Shown here piece after piece: positions 10,301 to 18,350 of a DNA stretch of 45,422 bases (the first letter of the stretch is position 1; each line of letters begins with the position of its first letter). The translations under genes were made by a program, and so were the position numbers. The stretch comes from Mariniphaga sp. (lineage in GTDB: Bacteria > Bacteroidota > Bacteroidia > Bacteroidales > Prolixibacteraceae). The stretch spans positions 1-45,422 of the forward strand of contig JANXZJ010000125.1 of NCBI GenBank assembly GCA_025355585.1. Direction: 5' to 3'. Below the pieces are notes generated by a model, which saw only the letters and a list, made by a program, of their open reading frames with translations, did no database searches and was not told where the DNA came from.

Positions 10301-10459
10301 TTGGCCTTTAACCACAACAGCCACGCCCGGAATGGAAGTACCATTCTTCTCCGTAACTGTTCCGGAATACATCTTATTCTGTGCAACTGCTGAAAGACCA
10401 GCGAGCAGCCACGGAATAAGAACCATTAGTAATTTAATAAAAACCCGTTTTCTTTTCAT
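7379..10459 (-). CDS. susC: SusC/RagA-family TonB-dependent outer-membrane transporter
   Basis: 1026 residues. A signal peptide (ending near SAVAQ) is followed by a carboxypeptidase-regulatory-like domain (about 30-105; GTVTEKNGTSIPGVAVVVKG), a TonB-box-like stretch EEVVVVGFGTQKK, and the plug domain with LIRGMGTVNNANPLVVVDG and VESISILKDATSAAVYGSRA. The rest is a 22-strand-type barrel ending in LGINLGF with a terminal Phe, as outer-membrane barrels do. It imports oligosaccharides released by the surface lyases, powered by TonB. It lies 29 bp after the GH88 gene and directly before susD, so it is the second gene of the operon. Confidence 0.96.
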   Translation of the reverse strand: MKRKRVFIKLLMVLIPWLLAGLSAVAQNKMYSGTVTEKNGTSIPGVAVVVKGQNIGTVTDVDGKFSLSVSAGAKTLVFSFVGLTSQEITLGTNTTLSVVMEANVVGVEEVVVVGFGTQKKVNLTGAVASVKIDDKITSRSLTNVSSGLSGLVPGLSVSQNSGMAGKNAVSLLIRGMGTVNNANPLVVVDGMPDVDINRVNMNDVESISILKDATSAAVYGSRAANGVILITTKSGKGMQKTSINVTSSYAVEVPTKSYEFMADYPRALTLEQRLAAVNSLRANSTFKDGTVDQWMALGMIDPLRYPNTDWWNILTRNGSVQNHNVSASGGNEKSNFFISVGIMDEKGLQINNNFQRYNARFNYDYKLRPNMNVGVKFDGNWSKYTYALADGFTDDDATNTAGFDLQYAIAGMVPYDPATGYFGGVMAYNEDPQAYNPYTQYVNNLNYQNRQEANTSMYWDWTPIKGLTGRIDYALSYFNQFRYTAPIPNRSYNFQTNAFGSRTYVGDNAGISNFTNTGYKTQLNGRLTYNKTIAQHHNLTALFVYSEEFWYERYQNGGRSDRYSPALHELDAALAGITQTSAGNSTTEGLQSYIGRLNYSAYDKYLFEANFRYDGSSKFLPGSQFGFFPSVALGWRFTEENFIKTYTSKWLSSGKLRASYGGLGNNSGVGRSEQLETLSANHYMIDGAIAKGLVNSKMVNPNLSWESTKVANIGLDLGFLNNRLTTELDYYDRLTTGMNRPSDMSLLLSGAYNAPRKNIGNLRNRGIEGNITWRDEVGQFTYGLNLNASYNTTALEKWNEFLGKGYTFLNMPYHFVYTYEDIGIAQTWQDVYNATPQGASPGDILRKDLNGDGRIDANDMKAYPNLQRDRPTTNFAFSGNVAWKGFDLSILFQGATGRKDYWLNNYNNTNFGVQRYASTWDHWNQPWNLENRDGEWPRLNGSNNRVETSFWLDDMSYLRLKNIQLGYNLPKQWLRLVGLESLRVYGSAENLATFTKFRGLDPEKLANASDAYPLNKSFSLGINLGF

Positions 10460-10488
10460 AGTTTGATATTTAATTATTCATAACACTT

Positions 10489-11712
10489 CTATTTATTAAT
10501 CTGATTTAGTTTTGCGGAATTTGTTTTTCGGATAAGTGCCTCCAGGTAATAGTAGTCGGCATAATTTATTGGGACATCAATTTCTGAATCATGAGGAAAA
10601 GATCCGGTTGAATGACCAAGAAGGAATCCTTTATTTTCGCCAGGCTTTGACGAATAATCGCTTCCCAGGCTTTTTAGTATCTGATCAGCCGAACGGATGT
10701 AGAATTCTTTTTTCTGCGGAACAAACTGAGCCAGTTCATAAAGTGCTGAAGCAGTAATTGCAGCAGCAGAAACATCGCGTGGTCGTGTTGGAGTTGCTGG
10801 TGCATCAAAATCCCAGAAAGGAATTTTATCAGCCGGAAGGTTGGGGTGGTTCAGGATAAAGTCTGCAATTTTTTCCGCCTGGTAAAGGAAACTCACGATC
10901 CCTGTTTCGCGGTAACACATCGAATAACCATACAATCCCCATGCTTGTCCGCGTGACCATGCAGAAGCATCTGAAAATCCCTGGTGCGTATTCTTCTTAA
11001 TTACATCACCCGTTATTGTATCGTAATCAACAACATGAAAGGAACTGTTGTCTGCACGATAATGATTGGCAAGCGTCGTTTCGGCATGTCTAACGGCAAT
11101 ATTATAATAAAGCTGATCACCCGTTTGCTTCGAAGCCCAGAAGAGGAGTTCAAGGTTCATCATATTATCAATAATGACCGGGAATTGCCATTTATCCTGG
11201 TTGTGATCCCACGAACGGATGGCGCCGATTTTCTCATTAAACCGGGTGGTAAGTGTTTTTGCAGATTGAATCAAAATGTCGCGATACACAGAATCCTTTG
11301 TAATCCGGTAACCTTGTCCGAAACTGCACATCATTTTAAATCCCATATCGTGCGTAGCCCCATTGAATTTCTCTTTTTCAAGAGGCAGTGTGAACTCACG
11401 GGCTAACTGTTGCAACGATGCATCACCCGTCAGGTCAGATGCCAGCCATAAAGAACCAGCGTAAAATCCGCTGCACCAGTCTTTCGAAGGGACCACTTTT
11501 AAAGATCCGTCACTATTCAGGCTCCTGACAGAAACAACTTCTTTACCGGTATCGCGGGTCAATGCCTTGGTTTCGTTAAAATTCGCAGCTAATAACTTCA
11601 GTTGATTTTTGATCTGGTTATCAGAAATAAGCTCCAGTTTGCTGCCCGATTGACATGCCGCTATCAAAAAAAATAAGATCGCAAGAGGTAATACCAGCTT
11701 TGTAAGGCTCAT
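10489..11712 (-). CDS. GH88 unsaturated glucuronyl hydrolase, lipoprotein
   Basis: 407 residues with a lipoprotein signal (FFLIAAC; Cys20). It matches family GH88, which hydrates the 4,5-unsaturated uronic acid left by lyases and releases it from the oligosaccharide. HDMGF places Asp122 and IDNMMN places Asp182; their 60-residue spacing matches the two catalytic Asp residues of Bacillus UGL (88 and 149). SDASAWSRGQAWGLYGYSM (about 247-265) is the other family signature. It is the first gene of the PUL operon, facing the regulator at 12039. The lipobox suggests it is anchored to a membrane, probably facing the periplasm. Family is confident; substrate is inferred. Confidence 0.93.
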   Translation of the reverse strand: MSLTKLVLPLAILFFLIAACQSGSKLELISDNQIKNQLKLLAANFNETKALTRDTGKEVVSVRSLNSDGSLKVVPSKDWCSGFYAGSLWLASDLTGDASLQQLAREFTLPLEKEKFNGATHDMGFKMMCSFGQGYRITKDSVYRDILIQSAKTLTTRFNEKIGAIRSWDHNQDKWQFPVIIDNMMNLELLFWASKQTGDQLYYNIAVRHAETTLANHYRADNSSFHVVDYDTITGDVIKKNTHQGFSDASAWSRGQAWGLYGYSMCYRETGIVSFLYQAEKIADFILNHPNLPADKIPFWDFDAPATPTRPRDVSAAAITASALYELAQFVPQKKEFYIRSADQILKSLGSDYSSKPGENKGFLLGHSTGSFPHDSEIDVPINYADYYYLEALIRKTNSAKLNQINK

Positions 11713-11766
11713 AATTGTTAGTAGTTAATCTGGGTTTAGCAATTCGGAAAATACAATCTTCCAGAC

Positions 11767-11774
11767 CAAAAGTA
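11767..11774 (-). promoter_or_regulatory. -7 box of the PUL operon (GH88 first)
   Basis: TACTTTTG on the minus strand, a perfect TAnnTTTG match, 54 bp before the GH88 ATG. The -33 region has only TTG-like words, as expected of an activator-dependent promoter. Confidence 0.5.
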
Positions 11775-11889
11775 ACCTGGCCGATACTTCAATGGCGAAC
11801 AATCATGTTGCAGTTTATATCAATTTTGTGCCATCCTATAAGAGATGTCTCACATTTGAAACATTTGTTAAAAAATGTTTATTGCCCTC

Positions 11890-11919
11890 TTTGAAAAACT
11901 ACCCGAATGATTACTTTCG
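11890..11919 (+). promoter_or_regulatory. Promoter of the hybrid two-component regulator
   Basis: TTTG at 11890-11893 and TACTTTCG at 11912-11919 (seven of eight match TAnnTTTG) are 18 bp apart, within the usual Bacteroidota spacing. The regulator ATG is 119 bp further on. Confidence 0.45.
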
Positions 11920-12038
11920 CTTCTTTGAAAATTAAACCAAATGAGAAGGAGAATCCTCATCCGAGAAGCTTCCTGACGACTATTGTCAGTGGTAACATCG
12001 CTATTCAGGATTAATTGACTCACCTCAGTCCAAGTAAT

Positions 12039-15000
12039 ATGTATCTACTTTTCAGAAATATAACCAATATTAAAAATTCAACGTATTTCAATACGCTTCG
12101 TTTTATATTCCAGTTATTCCTGATTTTATCATTCGGAAATACGGTTTATGCGAACGTTGAGGATTTTAAAATCAAGCGGATTTCTCCCGAAGGAGGTTTT
12201 ACTTTCGAAGCAATTAGTTCAATTTGTGAGGATAAATATGGTTTTATATGGTTTGGTTCGAATAATGGCGTTTATCGTTACAATTCAGCCGAAACAGTAA
12301 AGTTCATCAATTCCCCCGATGATAAAACATCGATTCCTGGAAACTATATCCGCTCGCTCTACCTGGATATGAAACATGAAATCTGGATATCAGCAGATCA
12401 TGGACTTTCAGTATTCGATTATCAATGCGAATGTTTCAGGAGATTCCAGTTTCATGATGCTGCCGGTAACTCAAAGGGATTAAATGTTCTGCAAATCCTT
12501 CAAACTGCAGATAGTACTTATTGGATGGTTGATAATTCCGGATTTTCCCGTATCGATTTTAAAACAGGCATCGTTTCTTATTTGCCGTTACCCGATTCTT
12601 ATAAAACCGACCAGATCAGGATTGCAGCTAAAACAGAAAAGGAAGATCGGATATGGCTTGGAGGAACTAATGGTGGGATCTATTATTGCGATCCGCCCTA
12701 TCAAAAAATCGACTTTTTTGCTCATGCAAGAAATCAGAATATAATTACCATCTTACCTGATGGAAAGAATATCTGGATAGGCTACGACTGGGGAGGTGCA
12801 GACTTGTTCACCCGTCAGGGAGTATTAACCGATCATTTCGAGGATAATATTGAAGGAAAGAATAAAATTCCGAGTTCACGTGTGCGGACTATTTTCAAAT
12901 ACAAGAACGAAATCTGGCTGGGTACTTTCAAAGGATTAGTCCGGATGAATGAGAATGGCATGGAAGTGGTTGAAATAGAAAAGTACACAGGACTAACAAA
13001 CAATAGCATTTACCAGATTTACCGCGATTCCAAAAATGGAATTTGGATTGGCACCTGGTCTGGCGGATTGGGTTACATCAATGAATGGTCGAATAACTTC
13101 GAACACTTCAAACACGAATCCAATGACAATTCACTAAGCGATAATGTGGTTAGCAGTTTCGAAGAAACGGAAGACGGAAAGATTATCATTGCTACCGAGG
13201 AGGGGCATCTCAATTTTCTGGACCGCTCGGGCCACCAGCTTACCGACGTACAGATAAATGGGCCATCCGGAAAGGTTAACCATATCAAATCGTTGAATAT
13301 TGATAATAAAGGTACATTGTGGATCGGAACATTTGCAGGAGGCATATTTTATCAGCTCAAAGGGGCTAAAGATTACCAAAAATTTAACAAAATTGATGAT
13401 TTCAAAGAGCAATTCTACGACATTAAGGCCTCCGGCGAGGGGGTATGGTTTGCATCTTCAGTAAGGGGGTTGTTTTATTACAATTACCAAAACAACGCAG
13501 TAAAACTTTATTCCTCAAATAATTCAGATCCCGAATCGCTTTCTGCCAATTCCGTCAGATCGCTTTTAACAGACTCGAAAGGAAATCTTTGGGTGGGCAC
13601 AAATAACGGACTAAACAGAAAGAATAAGGGTTCAGAACGTTTCGTAAGGTATTTTTATAACCCCGATGAGAAAAACCGAATCAGCAGCAATAATATCTAT
13701 TCCCTGTTTGAAGATTCAAAACAAAACATCTGGATTGGAACCGCTGGTGGAGGAGTCACAATTTACGATCCAAATACCGGACTGTTCTCGCAACTTTCAA
13801 AAAAGGACGGCCTCCCGGGAAATGACGTTTATGGAATACTTGAAGACAACAATGGCGTGATATGGATGAGTACCGAAAACGGAATATCTGGCTGGTCGCC
13901 TGTAAAAAGGAACTTTCGGAACTTCGATTTTACGGATGGAATCCAGGGAAACCAATTTAATCCGGGTGCCACGTTTAAAGCTAAAAACGGGGAACTTTTT
14001 TTCGGAGGTTCTAACGGTTTTACCCGGTTTGATCCAATTCAGATCAAGGAGAATCCGGTTGTGCCAAAGGTAATCATTACAGAGATTGAAATAAATAACC
14101 AGGTAGTTAACCAGTTAAATGAACCTAAGGTGATCCGGCAGTCGATTATGACGCTTGATCAACTTGAATTGAAGTACAACCAAAACTCATTAAGGTTCAC
14201 TTTTATCGCCAATAATTTCCTGTTACCTCAGAAGAACAGGTATAAATACAGGTTAACAGGCTATAGTCCAGACTGGATTGAAACTCAAAAAGACAACAAG
14301 GCCATATTTACCAAAATACCTCCGGGCAATTATGTATTTGAAGTAATGGCAGCCAATAATGATGACAAATGGAATGACACACCGACAAGACTAAAAATCA
14401 CAATCGAATATCCATTCTGGAGAACTGCTTATGCCTATCTCACCTACCTGTTAATCCTACTTGTGATCTTTTATTTCCTGCAACGCGAATTAAGACTCAG
14501 AAGCAAGTTGAAAGATTCGATTCTGAACGAAAGGATTCAACGCGAAAATGAGGAAAAACTTCACCAGCTAAAGCTCCATTTCTTTACAAATATCTCGCAC
14601 GAGTTCCGTACGCCATTAACGCTGATTCTTTCACCGCTATCGCTTCTTAAGAAGAAAATGGCCGGACAGGTTGAACCGATGGAACACATTAATATGATTG
14701 AAAATAATGCCAACCGGTTGATCCGATTGGTGAATCAAATCCTCGATATACGCAAAATTGAACTTGGGAAAATGGACTTTCACCCGCTTCCGTTCGACAT
14801 TGTCGCGCTGTGCCAGGAGGTATTCCAATGCTTTTCCTATCAGGAAAATGACCGGAAATTCAATTTTCATTTTGAATCAGACTTCTCTTCACTCTTTATC
14901 ATGATTGAACCTGATAAAATTGATAAATTGATTTTCAACCTGTTGTCGAACGCAATAAAATACACCAAAGAGGAAGGGACCATTCAGTTATCGATTAAAA

Positions 15001-16169
15001 AACCGGGGTGGCAAACGGATACGACTACCGACCGGCAACATTTCCTAATCGGCAATCCTGTCGAAGGCGAATTTGTTACAATCATTGTGAAAAATGAAGG
15101 CAAAGGGATTGCACCATCCGTTCTGCCAAATATTTTCAACAGGTTTTATCAGGCACCGGGGCAGCTTTCGGGAACCGGCATTGGGTTGCATCTTTGCAGC
15201 GAATATGTCCAAATGCATCATGGTCAGATTGAAGTTTTTACGGGGGAGAATCTTGGAACCTTGTTTTTTGTACGACTTCCTATTACACATGATGAAATCG
15301 GGAAAGGAATGCAGAAAGCGGTTGTTCAAACCTCGGAATACGAAAAAGAGGAAATTCAAACCGTGCCCGATCGTGCCTCCGGTATAAAACCGGCAAAGGA
15401 GGCGACGATCCTTGCCGTGGAAGACAATAAGGAGATGCAAAGGTTTTTAAAAACCATCCTTTCTGAATTTTACAATGTAATCACTGCCAACGACGGGATT
15501 GAAGGCCTCGCAAGCGTTAAGGAATTTAATCCGGATCTCGTGGTTACAGATGTCATGATGCCCAGAATGAACGGCACAGAGTTTTGTCATATTTTGAAAA
15601 CAGAAATCAATACAAGTCATATACCGGTCCTGATGCTTACCGCGCTTTCGACAGTTGAAAACCAGATGGAAGGTTTCGAAACAGGTGCTGACGACTATAT
15701 CGTCAAACCGTTTGACGAACGCATCCTGTTGGCAAGAATACGCAATCTCCTCGAATCGAGAAAAATCCTTCGTGAAAAATTCACAAATTCGCTGGGAGAA
15801 TGGCATGAAGCGATGCAAAAACTTCAACCCGATCGTGAATTGCTCGAAAAGGCAACATTCATCCTTGAAAACAACCTCAATGATGCCCTCTTTTCGGTTG
15901 ATTCGCTTGCCTCGGCGCTTAGCCTGAGCAGAAGTACGCTGCACCGGAAACTCAAAGCGCTTACCAACCAGTCGGCAACAGAATTTATGAAATTCGTAAG
16001 GATCAATAAGTCGATCAAACTCATTGAAAGCGGAATGACCAACATTGATGAGATTTGTTTTAAGGTCGGGTTCAATTCCCATTCGTACTATTCGTTGTGT
16101 TTCAAGAAACAACTTGGCCAGACACCATCAGAATACATCAACCGGATCAGGAGAGAATCGAAACAGTAA
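12039..16169 (+). CDS. Hybrid two-component system sensor/regulator (HTCS) of the PUL
   Basis: 1376 residues from the ATG at 12039; an upstream TTG at 12015 adds eight residues and is less likely. A signal/anchor segment is followed by two beta-propellers made of reg_prop repeats (recurrent IWIGT and LWVGTNNGL motifs, about 35-700), a Y_Y_Y domain, one membrane helix (TYLLILLVIFYFL), then the kinase core: NISHEFRTPLTL with His854, NLLSNAIKYT, and the GTGIGLHL ATP-lid region. A receiver domain (ILAVEDNKEMQRF) has the phospho-acceptor Asp1171 in VVTDVMMPRMNG and Lys in VKPF. The end is an AraC-type double HTH (about 1265-1376). In this family the periplasmic propellers bind an oligosaccharide and the HTH activates the neighbouring PUL. 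All catalytic residues are intact. Confidence 0.96.
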   Translation: MYLLFRNITNIKNSTYFNTLRFIFQLFLILSFGNTVYANVEDFKIKRISPEGGFTFEAISSICEDKYGFIWFGSNNGVYRYNSAETVKFINSPDDKTSIPGNYIRSLYLDMKHEIWISADHGLSVFDYQCECFRRFQFHDAAGNSKGLNVLQILQTADSTYWMVDNSGFSRIDFKTGIVSYLPLPDSYKTDQIRIAAKTEKEDRIWLGGTNGGIYYCDPPYQKIDFFAHARNQNIITILPDGKNIWIGYDWGGADLFTRQGVLTDHFEDNIEGKNKIPSSRVRTIFKYKNEIWLGTFKGLVRMNENGMEVVEIEKYTGLTNNSIYQIYRDSKNGIWIGTWSGGLGYINEWSNNFEHFKHESNDNSLSDNVVSSFEETEDGKIIIATEEGHLNFLDRSGHQLTDVQINGPSGKVNHIKSLNIDNKGTLWIGTFAGGIFYQLKGAKDYQKFNKIDDFKEQFYDIKASGEGVWFASSVRGLFYYNYQNNAVKLYSSNNSDPESLSANSVRSLLTDSKGNLWVGTNNGLNRKNKGSERFVRYFYNPDEKNRISSNNIYSLFEDSKQNIWIGTAGGGVTIYDPNTGLFSQLSKKDGLPGNDVYGILEDNNGVIWMSTENGISGWSPVKRNFRNFDFTDGIQGNQFNPGATFKAKNGELFFGGSNGFTRFDPIQIKENPVVPKVIITEIEINNQVVNQLNEPKVIRQSIMTLDQLELKYNQNSLRFTFIANNFLLPQKNRYKYRLTGYSPDWIETQKDNKAIFTKIPPGNYVFEVMAANNDDKWNDTPTRLKITIEYPFWRTAYAYLTYLLILLVIFYFLQRELRLRSKLKDSILNERIQRENEEKLHQLKLHFFTNISHEFRTPLTLILSPLSLLKKKMAGQVEPMEHINMIENNANRLIRLVNQILDIRKIELGKMDFHPLPFDIVALCQEVFQCFSYQENDRKFNFHFESDFSSLFIMIEPDKIDKLIFNLLSNAIKYTKEEGTIQLSIKKPGWQTDTTTDRQHFLIGNPVEGEFVTIIVKNEGKGIAPSVLPNIFNRFYQAPGQLSGTGIGLHLCSEYVQMHHGQIEVFTGENLGTLFFVRLPITHDEIGKGMQKAVVQTSEYEKEEIQTVPDRASGIKPAKEATILAVEDNKEMQRFLKTILSEFYNVITANDGIEGLASVKEFNPDLVVTDVMMPRMNGTEFCHILKTEINTSHIPVLMLTALSTVENQMEGFETGADDYIVKPFDERILLARIRNLLESRKILREKFTNSLGEWHEAMQKLQPDRELLEKATFILENNLNDALFSVDSLASALSLSRSTLHRKLKALTNQSATEFMKFVRINKSIKLIESGMTNIDEICFKVGFNSHSYYSLCFKKQLGQTPSEYINRIRRESKQ

Positions 16170-16260
16170 TAGATTCAATGCAATTTCAACCTCTTACAGA
16201 TCGAAAGCAATAAAACAATTGGATTGTTCCGTTATTCAATGTTCAGGAACAAAATATTCC

Positions 16261-16268
16261 TATTTTTG
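16261..16268 (+). promoter_or_regulatory. -7 box upstream of lysC
   Basis: TATTTTTG, a perfect TAnnTTTG match, leaves a leader of about 70 bases before the lysC ATG. No convincing riboswitch or leader peptide was seen in it. Confidence 0.45.
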
Positions 16269-16343
16269 CAGAATAATTTTTTCCACTCATGTGGTTAAAG
16301 ATTTAAAAGACAATAGTTTTAAATAACTAAAACGATCGTTAAA

Positions 16344-17660
16344 ATGAAAGTATTTAAATTCGGAGGAACGTCCGTCGGATCTGTTGAAACGATGAGGACC
16401 GTGATGAACCTGATTGCCGATAGAGAACAAAAGCTTGTTGTATTATCGGCAATGTCCGGAACAACCAATAAGTTGGTTGAAATATCTGACTATCTGTCTA
16501 AAAAGAACAAGGAATCGGCGTTGGGCATTATCAATTCCCTCGAAAAAAAATACTACAATGTCGTGTTCGATCTTTATGCAACGAAAGAGATGAAAGAGCA
16601 GGGAAAACAGGTGCTTTCAGAACGGTTTGATGTGATCAAATCCTTTACATCAGGCGTATTTCCTGAACATGGGGGACGCGCTTTACTGGCGCAGGGAGAG
16701 CTGATCTCGACCGCTTTGTTCACATTGCTGATGCAGGAAGCCGGTTATAACGCGGTGTTACTCCCCGCCCTCGATTTTATGAAGATTGATGGCGACAAGA
16801 TGCCCGACAACTATTACATTAAGGATAAGCTCAATGCGTTATTGAAAAGCGCTCCGAAAGCCGATTATTACATCACGCAGGGATTTATCTGCCTGAATGA
16901 AGCGGGCGAAATCGACAATCTTCAACGGGGTGGTTCCGATTATACGGCAACCCTGATCGGTGCTGCAATCAATAGTGAAGAGGTTCAGATTTGGACCGAT
17001 ATTGACGGGTTTCACGATAATGATCCACGGTATGTCGAAAACACGAAGAAAGTCGACACCCTCTCGTTTAATGAAGCCTCCGAGCTTGCCTATTTTGGCG
17101 CAAAGATCCTTCACCCGCAAACAGTATTGCCGGCCATGATGAATGGCATTCCCGTCAGGCTGAAAAATACAATGAATCCACCCGATCCCGGTACGCTGAT
17201 CACCTCGCACAGTAAAACAAAAGGGATTAAAGCTGTTGCAGCCAAAGATGGCATCACGGCCATCAAGATCAGGTCGGGAAGAATGTTAAATGCCTATGGA
17301 TTTATCAAGAATATTTTCGAGATCTTCGAATTCTTCAAAACCTCTATTGATATGATCACCACATCGGAGGTGGCATTGTCATTGACAATCGACGATCCGA
17401 AACACCTCGATGAAATTGTTGCGGAACTGAAGGAATACGGGAAAGTTGAAATTGACCGGAACCAGACCATCGTATGCATTGTCGGAAATATGATTGCAGA
17501 GGAAAAGGGTTTTGCCGCCAAGGTCTTTACCGCTCTTGAAGAGATTCCGATCAGGATGATCTCTTACGGAGGAAGCCGCAATAATATATCGTTGCTTGTA
17601 AATACGAACGACAAAAAGGCAACACTTCAGGCGTTAAGCAATAAGTTATTAAACGCGTAA
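16344..17660 (+). CDS. lysC: Aspartate kinase
   Basis: 438 residues. It begins with the kinase signature KVFKFGGTSVGSVE, contains QGFICLNEAGEIDNLQRGGSDYTATLIGAAI (substrate/ATP region) and WTDIDGFHDNDPR, and ends with two ACT-type regulatory modules (about 300-438; GFIKNIFEIFEFFKTSIDMITTSEVALSLTID and MISYGGSRNNISLLV). It phosphorylates aspartate, the first step to lysine, threonine and methionine. No homoserine dehydrogenase domain follows, so it is the monofunctional form. It is transcribed alone, with a -7 box at 16261 and a shared terminator directly after the stop. Function is confident; which amino acid inhibits it is unknown. Confidence 0.95.
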   Translation: MKVFKFGGTSVGSVETMRTVMNLIADREQKLVVLSAMSGTTNKLVEISDYLSKKNKESALGIINSLEKKYYNVVFDLYATKEMKEQGKQVLSERFDVIKSFTSGVFPEHGGRALLAQGELISTALFTLLMQEAGYNAVLLPALDFMKIDGDKMPDNYYIKDKLNALLKSAPKADYYITQGFICLNEAGEIDNLQRGGSDYTATLIGAAINSEEVQIWTDIDGFHDNDPRYVENTKKVDTLSFNEASELAYFGAKILHPQTVLPAMMNGIPVRLKNTMNPPDPGTLITSHSKTKGIKAVAAKDGITAIKIRSGRMLNAYGFIKNIFEIFEFFKTSIDMITTSEVALSLTIDDPKHLDEIVAELKEYGKVEIDRNQTIVCIVGNMIAEEKGFAAKVFTALEEIPIRMISYGGSRNNISLLVNTNDKKATLQALSNKLLNA

Positions 17661-17673
17661 CAATCCGTCTAAT

Positions 17674-17717
17674 AATCAAAACGACCGGTAAAATATGCTT
17701 TATCGGTCGTTTTGATT
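17674..17717. terminator. Bidirectional terminator between lysC and the HAD gene
   Basis: A 17-bp stem with one G-T pair (arms 17674-17690 and 17701-17717, loop of 10). A-rich sequence on the left arm and T-rich sequence on the right serve both strands. It fills the gap between the two convergent stop codons and ends at the base next to the HAD stop. Confidence 0.85.
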
Positions 17718-18350
17718 TTAAAGGAATTCAATCTCATCCAAACCATCCAGAACGTGCGCTCCGGTAGTTAGAAGCCGCTCCTTCGACTGGTGTCCTTTCG
17801 CGACAAGTATGCATTTGCAACCGATTGCCTGCGCCACTTCGTAGTCGTGTATCGTATCACCAACCATCAGCGTTCGTTCAGGATCGAGACCTCGTTTATG
17901 GATCAGCGATTTACCGTTAGCAACTTTCGATACCGCGAAATTGTCGCTTAACCCGCATAAATCTTCAAAGAAATGGTGAATATCATTATCGGTTACTGTC
18001 TTTTCAAGGACTTGTTGCTCCATCGCAGACAGGATAAACTGACGATATCCCAGGTCACGCAAACGGCTTAACAACGGGACAACCTCATCGTGCAGGCCAC
18101 AATCGTTAACAGCTTTGTTATATATTGAAATAAACTGAAATGCAGGAATTTCAAAAGGTTCAGTTTTCAGATCAAAACCAATCAACTCATAATAATCCTG
18201 AACCGGAAAAGTAAACACATCGAGGTATCTTTCAATGGTCAGCAGCTCCAGGTGTCTGTCATGCAACAGGTGATTAATTGAATCAACTGCGATTCTGACA
18301 TCATTGAGCAGCGTGCCATTCCAATCCCAGATAATCGAATCAAATTTCAC
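17718..18350 (-). CDS. HAD-superfamily phosphatase (phosphoglycolate phosphatase-like)
   Basis: 210 residues starting with GTG. HAD motif I is DWNGT (nucleophile Asp9; the usual second Asp is Asn11, as in several Gph-like members), motif II Ser lies in LSAMEQQ, a conserved Lys follows in SKVANGKSL, and motif IV is GDTIHDYEVA. Residues between I and II form a helical cap. It hydrolyses a small phosphorylated metabolite in the cytoplasm; the substrate cannot be told. Its start overlaps the upstream acyltransferase by 11 bp, so the two are probably translationally coupled. The stop abuts the shared terminator. Superfamily is confident. Confidence 0.88.
   Translation of the reverse strand: MKFDSIIWDWNGTLLNDVRIAVDSINHLLHDRHLELLTIERYLDVFTFPVQDYYELIGFDLKTEPFEIPAFQFISIYNKAVNDCGLHDEVVPLLSRLRDLGYRQFILSAMEQQVLEKTVTDNDIHHFFEDLCGLSDNFAVSKVANGKSLIHKRGLDPERTLMVGDTIHDYEVAQAIGCKCILVAKGHQSKERLLTTGAHVLDGLDEIEFL

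Larger units (their letters stand above)
11713..12038. promoter_or_regulatory. Divergent promoter region of the PUL and its regulator
   Basis: This 326-bp gene-free stretch separates the GH88-first operon from the regulator gene and should carry the HTCS operator. No clear direct repeat for an AraC-type DNA-binding domain was found by eye; the short element TTTGAAACATTTGTTAAAAA near 11854-11873 has two TTTG words and is a candidate. Confidence 0.5.

Noticed and set aside
9723..10466. 247-codon plus-strand frame antisense to the susC N terminus
   Set aside because: Shadow of the carboxypeptidase-like and plug domains; Thr/Pro-rich composition and no start context.
15447..16112. 221-codon minus-strand frame under the HTCS receiver and AraC domains
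   Set aside because: The plus strand encodes intact, motif-bearing domains there; the antisense frame has no recognisable features.
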